The notes under the pieces are model-generated. The model did no database searches, was not told the origin of the DNA, and saw only the letters and a program-made list of their open reading frames with translations. Both the position numbers and the translations under genes were made by a program. This document shows, piece by piece, positions 47,301 through 50,337 of a stretch of 64,000 bases of DNA (positions within the stretch are counted from its first letter, which is position 1; every line of letters starts with the position of its first letter). The DNA is from Achromobacter spanius (GTDB lineage: Bacteria > Pseudomonadota > Gammaproteobacteria > Burkholderiales > Burkholderiaceae_B): positions 4,774,001 through 4,838,000 of the forward strand of contig NZ_CP121261.1 in assembly GCF_029637605.1 (NCBI RefSeq), in the 5' to 3' direction.

Positions 47301-48114
47301 AGAGGAGCTTCGTCGGGCCCCGCTGCCGGGGGCCGGCGCCTTGGACACGGGGGGCAACGGCGGTCTGTATCGGGCGGGCGAGGCGAATTCAGTGCTGATC
47401 CAAACGGTCAATAGCCTGGGTTCACTGAACGGCACCGCGGATCTTCTGCATCCGGATGGCGCGGTGTCGCGGGCGGTCAATGGTGTCGACAACCTTGGCC
47501 ATGTGGGCTCCTTCGGGGCCGTGGGCGCGGTCCTGAATGCCGTCAACGAACTCTCGGCGCTGAACGGCAACGACGATATGGGCGCGCGCAGCGGCTTGCA
47601 CCAACTGCTGAGGTCCGCCTTGGGCGGCGGGCTGGAAGGGGGGCAGGCGGTGTTGTCGTCCTTGCCGCTGGGCGGCGGATTGCAGTTGGATATGCTGGGG
47701 CGTGGCGACCAGTTGCTCATCATCATCAACGGGGGAGCCGGTGCAGACGGCATGAGCGTCACGCTGGCCAACGGTGCGGCACTGCCGGATTGGGTGCAGG
47801 CGGATGGACAGGGGCTCTTTCTGATCAATCGCCCGGCAGGCGTGGAAGCGTTGACCCTGCGCCTGACGCAGCGCTCAGCGACTGGAGTGACCGTCGACCG
47901 GCTTGTCACGATCGACTTCCTGTCAGGCGAGCTGCGTGAACAACGTGGCGCGGCGGATGCCGCATCGCGTCCGGAAACCTCACCGGACACCTCGCCCCGG
48001 GCGGCGGCAGCCGAGCCGGTCAAGTTGGCGGGAGCACCGTTCGCTCAGCAGTTGGCGCAAGCGGCCCGGCAGCACGATGTGGAGGATGCCGCCTTGATGG
48101 ACCTGCTGGACTGA
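26374..48114 (+). CDS. giant LEPR-XLL / DUF4347 tandem-repeat surface adhesin
   Basis: A single uninterrupted frame of about 7246 residues. Order: basic N-terminus with the LEPR-XLL motif (QALEPRVLLDAA, motif at 31-37); DUF4347 (about 91-250); cadherin/VCBS-like modules with WWY...YFRP...TIRAWD signatures; Tsp3-like Asp-rich calcium-binding stretches (from about 790 and about 1815); a carbohydrate-binding-like insert (about 1830-2025); 22 tandem 204-residue units (2374-6861); and a unique C-terminus with one more beta-sandwich and a Gly/Leu-rich tail. No RTX nonapeptides, LPXTG, autotransporter barrel or classic Sec signal is seen. I noticed only three cysteines. GTG 26374 is chosen for its GAGAGG site, overlap with the 34-codon ORF and lysine-rich start; an earlier GTG at 26320 has no such site. 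It probably mediates attachment or biofilm formation after export by the cluster upstream. Confidence 0.93.
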   Translation: MKNNSASRFGKKTQQALGPRTLSSRLFLQALEPRVLLDAAMAQTAHEVAQAVPDAPPAADTQAHAELIAALGAVEQHKASAAEPAEPRHEVYFIDRTVDDADALAQSLPPGAEVHFIEPGVDGVRFMAETLNGRQDVDAVHILSHGEAGTLQLGAATLTLESMQGEYREVLTQIGSALSADADVLLYGCDFGQGDVGALAVQTLGVITGADVAASSDTTGAAMLGGDWTLEHQSGSIETVAVAAEGWSYLLAPPVLDNALNLTYTGAEDSGAPSGAVGATISNYTAGLTDADPGAVKGIAVIGTVTTNGTWWYTLDGGANWSAVGTVSTTSALLLSDTPNSRIYFQPNANFNGSAGNALTLRGWDQSAGTVGTKVNPTTITGAVSTASDTVAVSVTAVNDAPLLNAATRTLTTINEDLNVGVAAPAPTGAVGSTVNNFIGSTTDVDAGALTGIAIMGADTANGTWWYSANNGTNWTQMGAVTDSSAVLLANSTSSRVYFRPNADYNGTATLTIRAWDQTSGTNGGTADASVNGGITAFSSATGSVGITVSAVADIVADTATTAEEAPVIINVLGNDTFENSGRVVTAINGTGITVGGPAVSVANGSVVLNADGTIAFTPGADYPGALASANTVFTYTATSGGVSETANVTVTVTQVQDAPRIDLDGLTAGSNYSTTLDQGAIAIGNLVSVTDPEGNNLASMTITLSGATAADTLALSGSVAGITASYNSGTGVLTLTGSTTLANYQTALGLVTFTTTSGSTAARTLSVQATSVAAPTASNVAVATITPIDTDGDGVANTADIDDDNDGILDINEAANTDADGIVDRLDLDSDNDGIADNVEAQATAGYKPPSGQGLSMVDVDQDGLDDRYDADTVSGSRTTAVASLGLTPVDSDADGTKDFRDADSDNDGTADVAERGDGQASSVTSTTDTDQDGLLDIFEHGTVSDGFAMHDGAVITSGSGLTATVTGFNLSDTDADMLANGSNAQVLSADLDWRDSFVGVAPPVAQADSATTVEDTPLSPSAAAGLLANDTYNRDGSITAASYDSNADGTPDTAITVGVATALVRNGVTTGSLTLNPDGSYTFTPASNYDGLVPLVRYTITTPGGSSSADLSLAITPVNDAPVLADTTLTVVAVMPTNGAPVGQVGMLVSDLVGGVTDADTGAVKGVAVTGMSGLGTLYYSINNGTAWTQVASLTEATARLLAADGVSRLYFRPNVAVLGNVANALTIRAWDRTSGTNGATADATVHGGATAFSDATDTIQMRANTAPVLNTVPALTYTGSEDDPVPVGAVGQLVSAYTVGIVDLDPAALSGIALTAANAGNGVWWYTVDGGTTWNLVGAVSGTNALLLSDTPDSRIYFQPTTNFNGSAGNALTLRAWDQSSGTAGTKVNPGTSTAFSAASDTVAVSVTAVNDAPVLQVDTRNLSTINEDLNASVPAPAPTGAVGTSVNNFIESTSDIDSGALTGIAIVGADTTNGTWWYSINNGTNWTQMGTIADSSAVLLVNSGNSRVYFRPTADYNGTATLTIRAWDRTSGTNGGTADASVNGGITAFSSATGLVNIIVNPIADIVANTATTAEETAVIINVLANDTFENSGRAVTAINGTAITVGGPAVSVANGSVVLNADGTITFTPGLDFPGAAASANTVFTYTATSGGASETANVTVTVTQVQDAPRIDLDGSAAGTGYSTTQDQDKVAIGKLVSVTDPENNNLASMTVTLSSPAAGDLLSFDGTVTGITASYDSVTGVLTLTGSATLASYRAALEQVYFSTTSGSTAVRTISVQAISVLAPTASNVAVTTITPIDTDSDGVSNTVDLDDDNDGILDGVESQATTPSLIDGSMEGGLPDAHTENQSLNFSVDGTGFTDALATPDTWKGSFSLAGSGQWSGAMNGVPGAADGQVFMGIYSGFVEEAAQVILPASAGIQVGDVVRITFQEIFGGVNGLTIPGMQAYFVVTVDGVSYNADTLTYNGNNFKTWSTGSITFTATSTTPVVVFSIGRPNGGDGAYLGLDDVRVYKVSALNAAQDRDGDGLVDRLDLDSDNDGIPDNVEAQTTAAYKPPSGQGLAMVDVDDDGLDDRYDADTASINRMTAAASLGLTPVDTDADGTADYYDADSDNDGKADVTERGDGQATSVTSTTDTDNDGLLDIFEHGNVNDGYSVQDGVITTSGPGLTATVVSFNLADTDLDTAINGSNAVPLTRNFDWRDNVSAPVIDLNSTAGAVDGSLDYDTSQTGGGVAVSAATANADVSDFDDNDIQQLAITVSGALDGANEVVTLGGASFALDAAASTIVTVDTVDLLINYSVLSGFVITRNGGGVIAQSVLDTLVRGATYRNTQVAATAGARQLSFVVTDTGGAASATAVSTIQVTPGNRAPVPADPAIAGQVFDPATGNYAVSNLEDTVFNGQVSATDADNDTLAYAVTTQPLHGAVVIDPATGVYTYTPDADYHGSDSFVVTVSDGMGESVQSIVNVTMAAVADIVNDTITTNEDTTVNIAVSGNDTFEDAGYAITAIDGIAVVVDTPVAVANGTVTLKANGTLDFTPTPNYNGLASFTYTVTSAGTVETATVTVTVTAVADAPVTVDPAVPGQVFDPATGNYAISLNEDAVFNGQVSAVDGDGDTLVYGVDTSATHGMVTVDSVTGAYTYTPTADYYGADSFIISIGDGAGNIVLSTVSVTVAAVVDISDDTITTDEDTTVNIAVVGNDSFENAGRSITAIDGIAVVVDTPVLVANGSVTLKADGTLDFAPALNYNGSTSFTYTVTSGGAVETASVTVTVTAVADVPVTVDPAVPGQTFDPATGNYAISLNEDGAFTGQVSAIDGDGDTLLYAVNTPATHGMVTVDPATGVYTYTPTADYYGSDSFIIRIDDGEGNVTQSTVSVTVAAVVDITDDTITTDEDTTVNIAVVGNDSFENAGRTITAIDGIAVAVGTPTPVSNGSVTLKADGTLDFAPAANYNGPTSFTYTVTSGGAVETASVTVTVTAVADVPVTVDPAVLGQVFDPATGNYAISLNEDGAFTGQVSAVDGDGDTLTYSVSSAATHGMVTVDPATGGYTYTPTADYYGSDSFVIRIDDGAGNFILSTVSVTVAAVVDITDDSITTNEDTTVNIAVVGNDSFENAGRAITAIDGVAVVVGTPVAVANGSVTLKADGTLDFEPALNYNGSTSFTYTVTSGGAMETASVTVTVTPVADAPVTVDPAVPGQVFDPATGNYAISLNEDAVFNGQVSAVDGDGDTLVYGVDTPATHGMVTVDSVTGAYTYTPTADYYGADSFIISIDDGAGNFILSTVSVTVAAVVDITDDTITTNEDTTVNIAVVGNDSFENAGRSITAIDGSAVMVGTPVGVANGSVTLKADGTLDFAPALNYNGSTSFTYTVTSGGVVETASVTVTVTAVADAPVTVDPAVAGQVFDPATGNYAISLNEDGAFNGQVSAVDGDGDTLVYGVDTPAMHGMVTVDPATGAYTYTPTADYYGTDSFVISINDGAGNVTLSTVSVTVAAVADITDDTITTDEDTTVNIAVVGNDSFENAGRTITAIDGIAVVVGTPVAVANGSVTLKADGTLDFAPALNYNGSTSFTYTVTSGGAVETATVSVTVTAVADVPMTVDPAVPGQVFDPATGNYAISLNEDAVFNGQVSAVDGDGDTLLYAVNTPATHGMVTVDPATGAYTYTPTADYYGADSFVISIDDGEGNVTQSTVSVTVAAVVDITDDTVTTDEDTTVNIAVVGNDSFENAGRSITAIDGNAIMVGTPVGVANGSVTLKADGTLDFAPALNYNGSTSFTYTVTSGGVVETASVTVTVTAVADAPVTVDPAVAGQVFDPATGNYAISLNEDGAFNGQVSAVDGDGDTLVYGVDTPAMHGMVTVDPATGAYTYTPTADYYGSDSFTISINDGAGNVTLSTVSVTVAAVVDISDDTVTTDEDTTVNIAAVGNDSFENAARTITAIDGIAVVVGTPVAVANGSVTLKADGTLDFAPALNYNGSTSFTYTVTSGGAVETASVTVTVTPVADAPATVDPAVPGQVFDPATGNYAINLNEDAVFNGQVSAVDGDGDTLAYGVDTQAMHGMVTVDPVTGAYTYTPTADYYGSDSFTLSINDGAGNVTLSMVSVTVAAVVDITDDTITTDEDTTVNIAVVGNDSFENAARTITAIDGNAVMVGTPVAVANGSVTLKADGTLDFAPALNYNGSTSFTYTVTSGGAVETASVTVTVTPVADAPMTVDPAVPGQVFDPATGNYAISLNEDAVFSGQVSAVDGDGDTLVYGVDTPATHGMVTVDPLTGAYTYTPTADYYGSDSFTISINDGAGNVTLSMVSVTVAAVVDITDDTVTTDEDTTVNIAVVGNDSFENAGRSITAIDGNAIMVGTPVMVANGSVTLKADGTLDFAPALNYNGSTSFTYTVTSGGAVETASVTVTVTPIADAPMTVDPAVPGQVFDPATGNYAISLNEDGAFNGQVSAVDGDGDTLVYGVDTPATHGMVTVDPATGAYTYTPTADYYGSDSFTISINDGAGNVTLSTVSVTVAAVVDITDDTITTNEDATVNIAVVANDSFENAGRSITAIDGNAVMVGMPVLVANGSVTLKADGTLDFAPAANYNGSTSFTYTVTSGGAVETASVMVTVTAVADVPVTVDPAVPGQVFDPVTGNYAISLNEDAAFNGQVSAVDGDGDTLTYSVSSAATHGLVTVDLATGAYTYTPTADYYGTDSFVISIDDGTGNISLSTVTVTGAAVVDITDDTVTTDEDTTVNIAVVGNDSFENAGRSITAIDGNAIMVGTPVMVANGSVTLKADGTLDFAPALNYNGSTSFTYTVTSGGAVETASVTVTVTPVADAPMAVDPAVPGQVFDPATGNYAISLNEDAAFNGQVSAVDGDGDTLVYGVDTPATHGIVTVDPVTGAYTYTPTADYYGADSFIISIDDGAGNVTLSTVSVTVAAVVDITDDTVTTDEDTTVNIAVVGNDSFENAGRAITAIDGNSVVVGTPVAVANGSVTLKVDGTLDFAPVLNYNGSTSFTYTVTSGGAVETATVTVTVTAIADAPVAVDPAVPGQTFDPATGNYAISLNEDAVFNGQVSAVDGDGDTLTYSVSSAATHGMVTVDLATGAYTYTPTADYYGSDSFIISIDDGEGNVTQSTVSVAVAAVVDIIDDTITTDEDTTVNIAVVGNDSFENAGRSITAIDGNAILVGIPVAVANGSVTLKADGTLDFTPATDFNGPTSFTYTVTSGGAVETASVTVTVTAVVDVPVTVDPAVPGQIFDPATGNYAISLNEDAVFNGQVSAVDGDGDTLVYGVDTPATHGMVTVDPATGAYTYTPTADYYGSDSFTISINDGAGNVTLSTVSVTVAAVVDITDDTITTNEDTTVNIAVVANDSFENAGRSITAIDGNAAMVGTPIAVANGSVTLKADGTLDFAPTANYNGSTSFTYTVTSGGAVETASVTVTVTPAADAPVMVDPAVAGQVFDPATGNYAISLNEDGAFNGQVSAVDGDGDTLVYGVDTPATHGMVTVDPATGAYTYTSTADYYGADSFIISVDDGTGNISLSTVSVTVAAVVDISDDTVTTDEDTTVNIAVVGNDSFENAGRSITAIDGNAVMVSTPVAVANGSVTLKADGTLDCTPALNYNGPTSFTYTVTSGGAVETATVTVTVTAIADAPVAVDPAVPGQTFDPATGNYAISLNEDAVFNGQVSAVDGDGDTLTYSVSSAATHGMVTVDLATGAYTYTPTADYYGTDSFVIRIDDGTGNVILSTVSVTVAAVVDIVNDTITTNEDTPVNIAVVANDGFENAGRAITAIDGIAVVVGTPVLVSNGSVTLKADGTLDFTPTTDFNGPTSFTYTVTSGGAVETASVTVTVTAVADVPVTVDPAVPGQTFDPATGNYAVSTSEETAVNGQVSAVDGDGDTLACGVDTPATHGMVTVDPVTGAYTYTPTADYYGSDSFIISINDGAGNVTLSMVSVTVAAVVDIADDTITTDEDTTVNIAVVGNDSFENAGRSITAIDGNAVMVGTPVAVANGSVTLKADGTLDFAPALNYNGSTSFTYTVTSGGAVETASVTVTVTAVADVPVTVDPAVPGQTFDPATGNYAISLNEDAVFTGQVSAVDGDGDTLTYGISTPAMHGVVTVDSVTGAYTYTPTADYNGSDSFIINIDDGEGNVTQSTVSVTVAAVVDIDNDAITTNEDTTVNIVVLGNDSFENAGRIISAIDGIAAVVGTPIAVANGSVTLKADGTLDFTPTTDFNGSTSFTYTVTSGGVTESAGVTVTVTAVADAPMNVDPAVPGQIFDPATGNYAISLNEDAVFNGQVSAVDGDGDTLVYGVDTPATHGMVTVDSATGAYTYTPTADYYGADSFIISIDDGTGNISLSTVTVTVAAVVDITDDTVTTDEDTTVNIAVVSNDSFENAGRSITAIDGIAVVVGTPVAVANGSVTLKPDGTLDFAPALNYNGSTSFTYTVTSGGAVETASVTVTVTAVADVPMTVDPAVPGQTFDPATGNYAISLNEDAVFNGQVSAVDGDGDTLVYNVSLAAMHGVVTVDSVTGAYTYTPTADYYGSDSFIISIDDGEGNVTQSTVSVTVAAVVDIANDTVTTNEDTAVTIVVGGNDSFENAGRIISAIDGNAIVVGTPVAIANGLVTLKADGTLDFLPASHYHGSTSFTYSVTSGGVTETATATVNVTSINDVPILVDVRIGGQVLNPATGEYGVPTTEDTSVVGRVEASDSDGEPVQYTMTTLPVHGVVTLDAVTGDYVYTAIGDFHGNDRFVVTITDSSGGSVRTVVNVTVGAIVDIDHDTVTTNEDTTVNIAVQANNTFENTAHAITAIDGSAVVVGTPVTVANGLVTLRADGTLDFAPSANYNGTTNFTYTVTSGGVTETATVTVNVTAVNDSPIVPGGTVSLPLGDGVDVPADQGLLAGASDADGDPLRVIEVSVDGVAGSTPVGTPIMIPGRGTLLVRADGSYVFTPSANFVGELIVRYTVGDGNGGLTEATIRLSNSTPVFTEQEELRRAPLPGAGALDTGGNGGLYRAGEANSVLIQTVNSLGSLNGTADLLHPDGAVSRAVNGVDNLGHVGSFGAVGAVLNAVNELSALNGNDDMGARSGLHQLLRSALGGGLEGGQAVLSSLPLGGGLQLDMLGRGDQLLIIINGGAGADGMSVTLANGAALPDWVQADGQGLFLINRPAGVEALTLRLTQRSATGVTVDRLVTIDFLSGELREQRGAADAASRPETSPDTSPRAAAAEPVKLAGAPFAQQLAQAARQHDVEDAALMDLLD
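26464..26484 (+). other. LEPR-XLL motif coding segment
   Basis: Encodes LEPRVLL (residues 31-37 of the giant protein), preceded by SSRLFLQA and followed by DAAMAQ. LEPR-XLL is a conserved short motif at the N-termini of very long repetitive bacterial proteins, thought to be a sorting or export signal. Its presence beside a PqqD-like/M50 protein suggests the latter recognises it; that is inference. Confidence 0.85.
26644..27123 (+). other. DUF4347 domain with His/Cys pattern
   Basis: Residues about 91-250 of the giant protein match DUF4347: VYFIDRTVDDADAL at the start, HILSHGEAGTLQLG, then DVLLYGCDFGQGDVG, and TGADVAASSDTTG ... GGDWTLE at the end. His145 follows a hydrophobic strand as ILSHG, and Cys189 follows another as LLYGC, the layout of clan CD cysteine peptidases. 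Confidence 0.85.
31861..32448 (+). other. carbohydrate-binding-like domain inserted in a Tsp3-like segment
   Basis: Residues about 1830-2025 of the giant protein. They interrupt a Tsp3-like Asp-rich region that is continuous in the related block around 28790-28900. The insert starts SLIDGSMEGG, contains WSGAMNGVPGAADGQVFMGIYSG, and ends FSIGRPNGGDGAYLGLDDVRVY, a pattern common in lectin-like beta-sandwich domains. Ligand unknown. Confidence 0.55.
33493..46956 (+). repeat. 22 tandem 612-bp coding repeats (204-residue double-domain units)
   Basis: Each unit encodes two beta-sandwich domains of about 102 residues. The first reads PAVPGQVFDPATGNYAISLN, EDAVFNGQVSAVDGDGDTL, HGMVTVDPATGAYTYTPTAD, YYGSDSF. 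The second reads VDITDDTITTDEDTTVNIAV, GNDSFENAGR, ANGSVTLKADGTLDF, SFTYTVTSGG. The FDP motif codon phase recurs at 33529 + 612n up to 46381, with no net insertion or deletion over 13.5 kb. Units 1 and 22 are divergent caps; the inner 20 are highly similar in DNA. This resembles the tandem-95/cadherin-like repeats of large adhesins, with DGDGD-type putative calcium sites. Confidence 0.95.
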
Positions 48115-48121
48115 GGACCTG

Positions 48122-48177
48122 GCGACAGGGCGGACGGGGCGGGTGGGGGCAACCCTGCCCGCCCTGTCGCGCTTTTG
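48122..48177 (+). terminator. strong terminator after the giant adhesin gene
   Basis: GCGACAGGGCGG (48122-48133) pairs perfectly with CCGCCCTGTCGC (48159-48170) and is followed by GCTTTTGG. It starts 8 bp after the stop codon and marks the right border of the cluster. The convergent AsnC-family gene ends at 48222. Confidence 0.8.
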
Positions 48178-48221
48178 GTCTTCGACTCCCGCATACGAAG
48201 CCCGAAGCCTGGTTGGGACGA

Positions 48222-48647
48222 TCAGATGGCCTTGAAGGTCTTCAAATGAATGCTGGTCTCGGTGGCCGAGATACCCTTGAGCGTACGCAGCCGGTCCAGC
48301 ACTTCGGACAACTGGTCGATGGTGGGCACGCGCAGTTCCGCCAGCAAGTCCCAGCGCCCGTTGGTGTCGTGCAGGCCGGCCACGCTGGGTTCACCCATCA
48401 GCAGGTTCACGATCTTGCGGGTTTCGTGGCCTTCCACGGCGATGCTCATCCACGCCACGATGTCGTCGGTTTCTGCCTCGGGGCGCAGCCGCACGGTATA
48501 ACCAACGATGATGCCCCGCTCTTCCAGCTTGCGGATGCGGTTGTCGATGGTGCCGCGCGACACGTCCAGTTTCTTGGCCAGGGTGGCGATTGACAGGCGG
48601 GCGTTCGCGCGCAGCAGCCCAAGCAGGCTTTGGTCTAGCGTGTCCAT
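48222..48647 (-). CDS. Lrp/AsnC-family transcriptional regulator
   Basis: A 141-residue regulator with an N-terminal helix-turn-helix (LDQSLLGLLRANARLSIATLAKKLDVSRGTIDNRIRKLEERG, residues 4-45 in separate helices) and a C-terminal RAM domain that binds amino acids. It is divergent from the ornithine cyclodeaminase gene, 124 bp away, so it probably senses an amino acid such as ornithine or arginine and controls that gene. In the shared intergenic region GCCAGAAT occurs twice, at 48679 and 48736, 57 bp apart; this may be part of its binding sites. Confidence 0.9.
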   Translation of the reverse strand: MDTLDQSLLGLLRANARLSIATLAKKLDVSRGTIDNRIRKLEERGIIVGYTVRLRPEAETDDIVAWMSIAVEGHETRKIVNLLMGEPSVAGLHDTNGRWDLLAELRVPTIDQLSEVLDRLRTLKGISATETSIHLKTFKAI

Positions 48648-48771
48648 TGCGAAAAGTGCTAATCATGGCTGTCGGAATGCCAGAATCTTAGCGTTTCGTG
48701 TGGAATGTTGTCACTATGAATTGATTTGGGCATCAGCCAGAATTTCCTTTCCATAACTTGGGGAGAAAAAA

Positions 48772-49821
48772 ATGACGACACTGCTCACGACGTCGGATGT
48801 GGCCAACATCATGGCCTTGCAAGGCTCGCAAAAGGTCTACACCGAACTGCTCGACTACGTGCTGGCGGACTTTTTGCGATGGCAGGAATTCGACAAGTGC
48901 GCGCGCGTCGCCAGCCATTCCCCCACCGGCGTCATCGAATTGATGCCCACCGCCGACCACGAGCTCTACAGCTTCAAGTTCGTGAACGGCCACCCCAATA
49001 ATCCGCATGCCGGCCTGTCCACCGTGATGGCCTTTGGCGCGCTGGCGCAGGTCAACACGGGTGAGCCGCTGCTGATCAGCGAACTGACGCTGACCACCGC
49101 CCTGCGCACCGCCGTCACCTCTGCCTTGGCCGCGCGGGCATTGGCGCGGCCGGATTCGCGGTCGATGGCCCTGATCGGCAACGGCGCGCAAGCCGAATTC
49201 CAGGCACTGGCTTTCCACACCGTGCTGGGCATCGACACGCTGCACGTGTACGACGTGGACGAAGACGCCACCCGCAAGCTGCAAGCCAACCTGGCCGCCG
49301 TCGCGCCGTCCTTGCGCGTCGTCCGCTTTGATGGCACCGCCCAGGCCGTCAAGGGCGTGGACATCGTCACCACCGTGACGGCCGACAAGGCCTACGCCAC
49401 CATCCTCTGCGCCGATATGGTCGAGCCGGGCATGCACATCAATGCCTTGGGCGGCGATTGCCCCGGCAAGACCGAGCTGCATGCTGATGTGTTGAAGATG
49501 GGCCCGGTGTTCGTCGAATACGAACCGCAGACCCGCATTGAAGGCGACGTGCAGCAGATGCCCGCGGATTTCCCGGTGACGGAATTGTGGCGCGTGCTGA
49601 CGGGCCAGGCGGACGGCCGCCAGAGCGCGTCCGACGTGACCATTTTTGATTCGGTGGGCTTCGCGCTGGAGGATTTCTCGGCGTTGCGCTGGTTGCGCGA
49701 CAGCGCTGCACGGCTGGGCGTGGGCACGCGCATTGAAGTGGCGCCGCAATTGCAGGACCCCAAGAACCTGTTTGACGTGGTGCGCGCGGCAACCCGCGTC
49801 ACGACGGGTGGCGCGGGTTGA
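48772..49821 (+). CDS. ocd: ornithine cyclodeaminase family protein
   Basis: A 349-residue NAD-dependent enzyme of the ornithine cyclodeaminase/mu-crystallin family, predicted to convert L-ornithine to L-proline and ammonia. The substrate region KFVNGHPNNP (about residues 66-75) and ELTLTTALRTAVTSALAA are typical of true ornithine cyclodeaminases. The Rossmann motif is LIGNGAQAEFQ (about 138-148). INALGGDCPGKTEL matches the conserved active-site Asp region. A GGGGAG site precedes the ATG. With the ureohydrolase at 55451 it fits arginine/guanidino-compound catabolism, controlled by the divergent AsnC-type gene. Confidence 0.9.
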   Translation: MTTLLTTSDVANIMALQGSQKVYTELLDYVLADFLRWQEFDKCARVASHSPTGVIELMPTADHELYSFKFVNGHPNNPHAGLSTVMAFGALAQVNTGEPLLISELTLTTALRTAVTSALAARALARPDSRSMALIGNGAQAEFQALAFHTVLGIDTLHVYDVDEDATRKLQANLAAVAPSLRVVRFDGTAQAVKGVDIVTTVTADKAYATILCADMVEPGMHINALGGDCPGKTELHADVLKMGPVFVEYEPQTRIEGDVQQMPADFPVTELWRVLTGQADGRQSASDVTIFDSVGFALEDFSALRWLRDSAARLGVGTRIEVAPQLQDPKNLFDVVRAATRVTTGGAG

Positions 49822-49920
49822 AGGCGTGGGCTACGGCGCTTGGTTGACGGCTCCGTAGTTGACGGCCAGTAGTTGAAGAGCCTTAGTTGACGCGTGTAGT
49901 CGATGGCGCCTGGTTGTCCG
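49816..49920. repeat. degenerate ~14-bp direct repeats between convergent genes
   Basis: Variants of A/G-GTTGACGG recur at 49816, 49842, 49857, 49871, 49885, 49898 and 49912, with steps of 13-15 bp after the first. They start in the last codons of the ornithine cyclodeaminase gene and fill the gap before the DUF1059 gene end (49924). The array looks like a decayed minisatellite; no coding role is apparent. Confidence 0.55.
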
Positions 49921-49923
49921 CAA

Positions 49924-50136
49924 TCACGCGGGTGGGGGCGTTTCGACCGAGGGTGTGCCGTCGTGGAACATGCCTTTTAGCAGGGTCCGTAGTTCGGGCG
50001 TGTTGGCATGTTTGTGTACGGTCGTGGCGTGCTGCACGGCGGCTTCCAGCAGTTCGTCGTCGGTATCCGCGACCAAGGCCACCGAGCAGTTCAGCTCGCT
50101 TGGGTACTCGCGGCAATCGATGTATTTGCGGCTCAT
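49924..50136 (-). CDS. DUF1059 small protein
   Basis: A 70-residue soluble protein matching the DUF1059 pattern: MSRKYIDCREYPSELNCSVA, then ADTDDELLEAAVQHATTVHK, then TPELRTLLKGMF. Two cysteines and two histidines are conserved in the family, suggesting metal binding, but the function is unknown. The ATG at 50136 is preceded by GGGAGCC. It stands alone, downstream of the PAS-GGDEF-EAL gene with a terminator-like region between. Confidence 0.85.
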   Translation of the reverse strand: MSRKYIDCREYPSELNCSVALVADTDDELLEAAVQHATTVHKHANTPELRTLLKGMFHDGTPSVETPPPA

Positions 50137-50277
50137 GATGGGCTCCCTGCGCAGCGGCCCCAGGGGGCGGCGTGCGCGATGGAATATCCGACGCGCGGCG
50201 TGGCAGGCACCGGGCAGGATGGCGCGTCACAGCGCACCCGATGATTTGAAAAGTATAGGTCCGCGAGCAGTCAGGCG

Positions 50278-50320
50278 GGGGCCGCAATTGAGGGGTCGGC
50301 CCCTGTTTTGATCCGACCCC
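50278..50320 (-). terminator. overlapping hairpins after the PAS-GGDEF-EAL gene
   Basis: Two stems share sequence and cannot form together: GGGGTCGG (50292-50299) with CCGACCCC (50313-50320), and GGGGCCG (50278-50284) with CGGCCCC (50297-50303). On the minus strand the first is preceded by the PAS-GGDEF-EAL stop at 50338, so it can act as that gene's terminator, though it lacks a long T-run in that direction. Confidence 0.45.
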
Positions 50321-50337
50321 GCGATCGCACAACAACC

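Noticed and set aside
26374..48114. Classification as a LapA/RTX adhesin of a standard type I system.
   Set aside because: No RTX nonapeptides, no ABC ATPase, no LapD/LapG genes and no retention module are visible; the N-terminus is LEPR-XLL instead.
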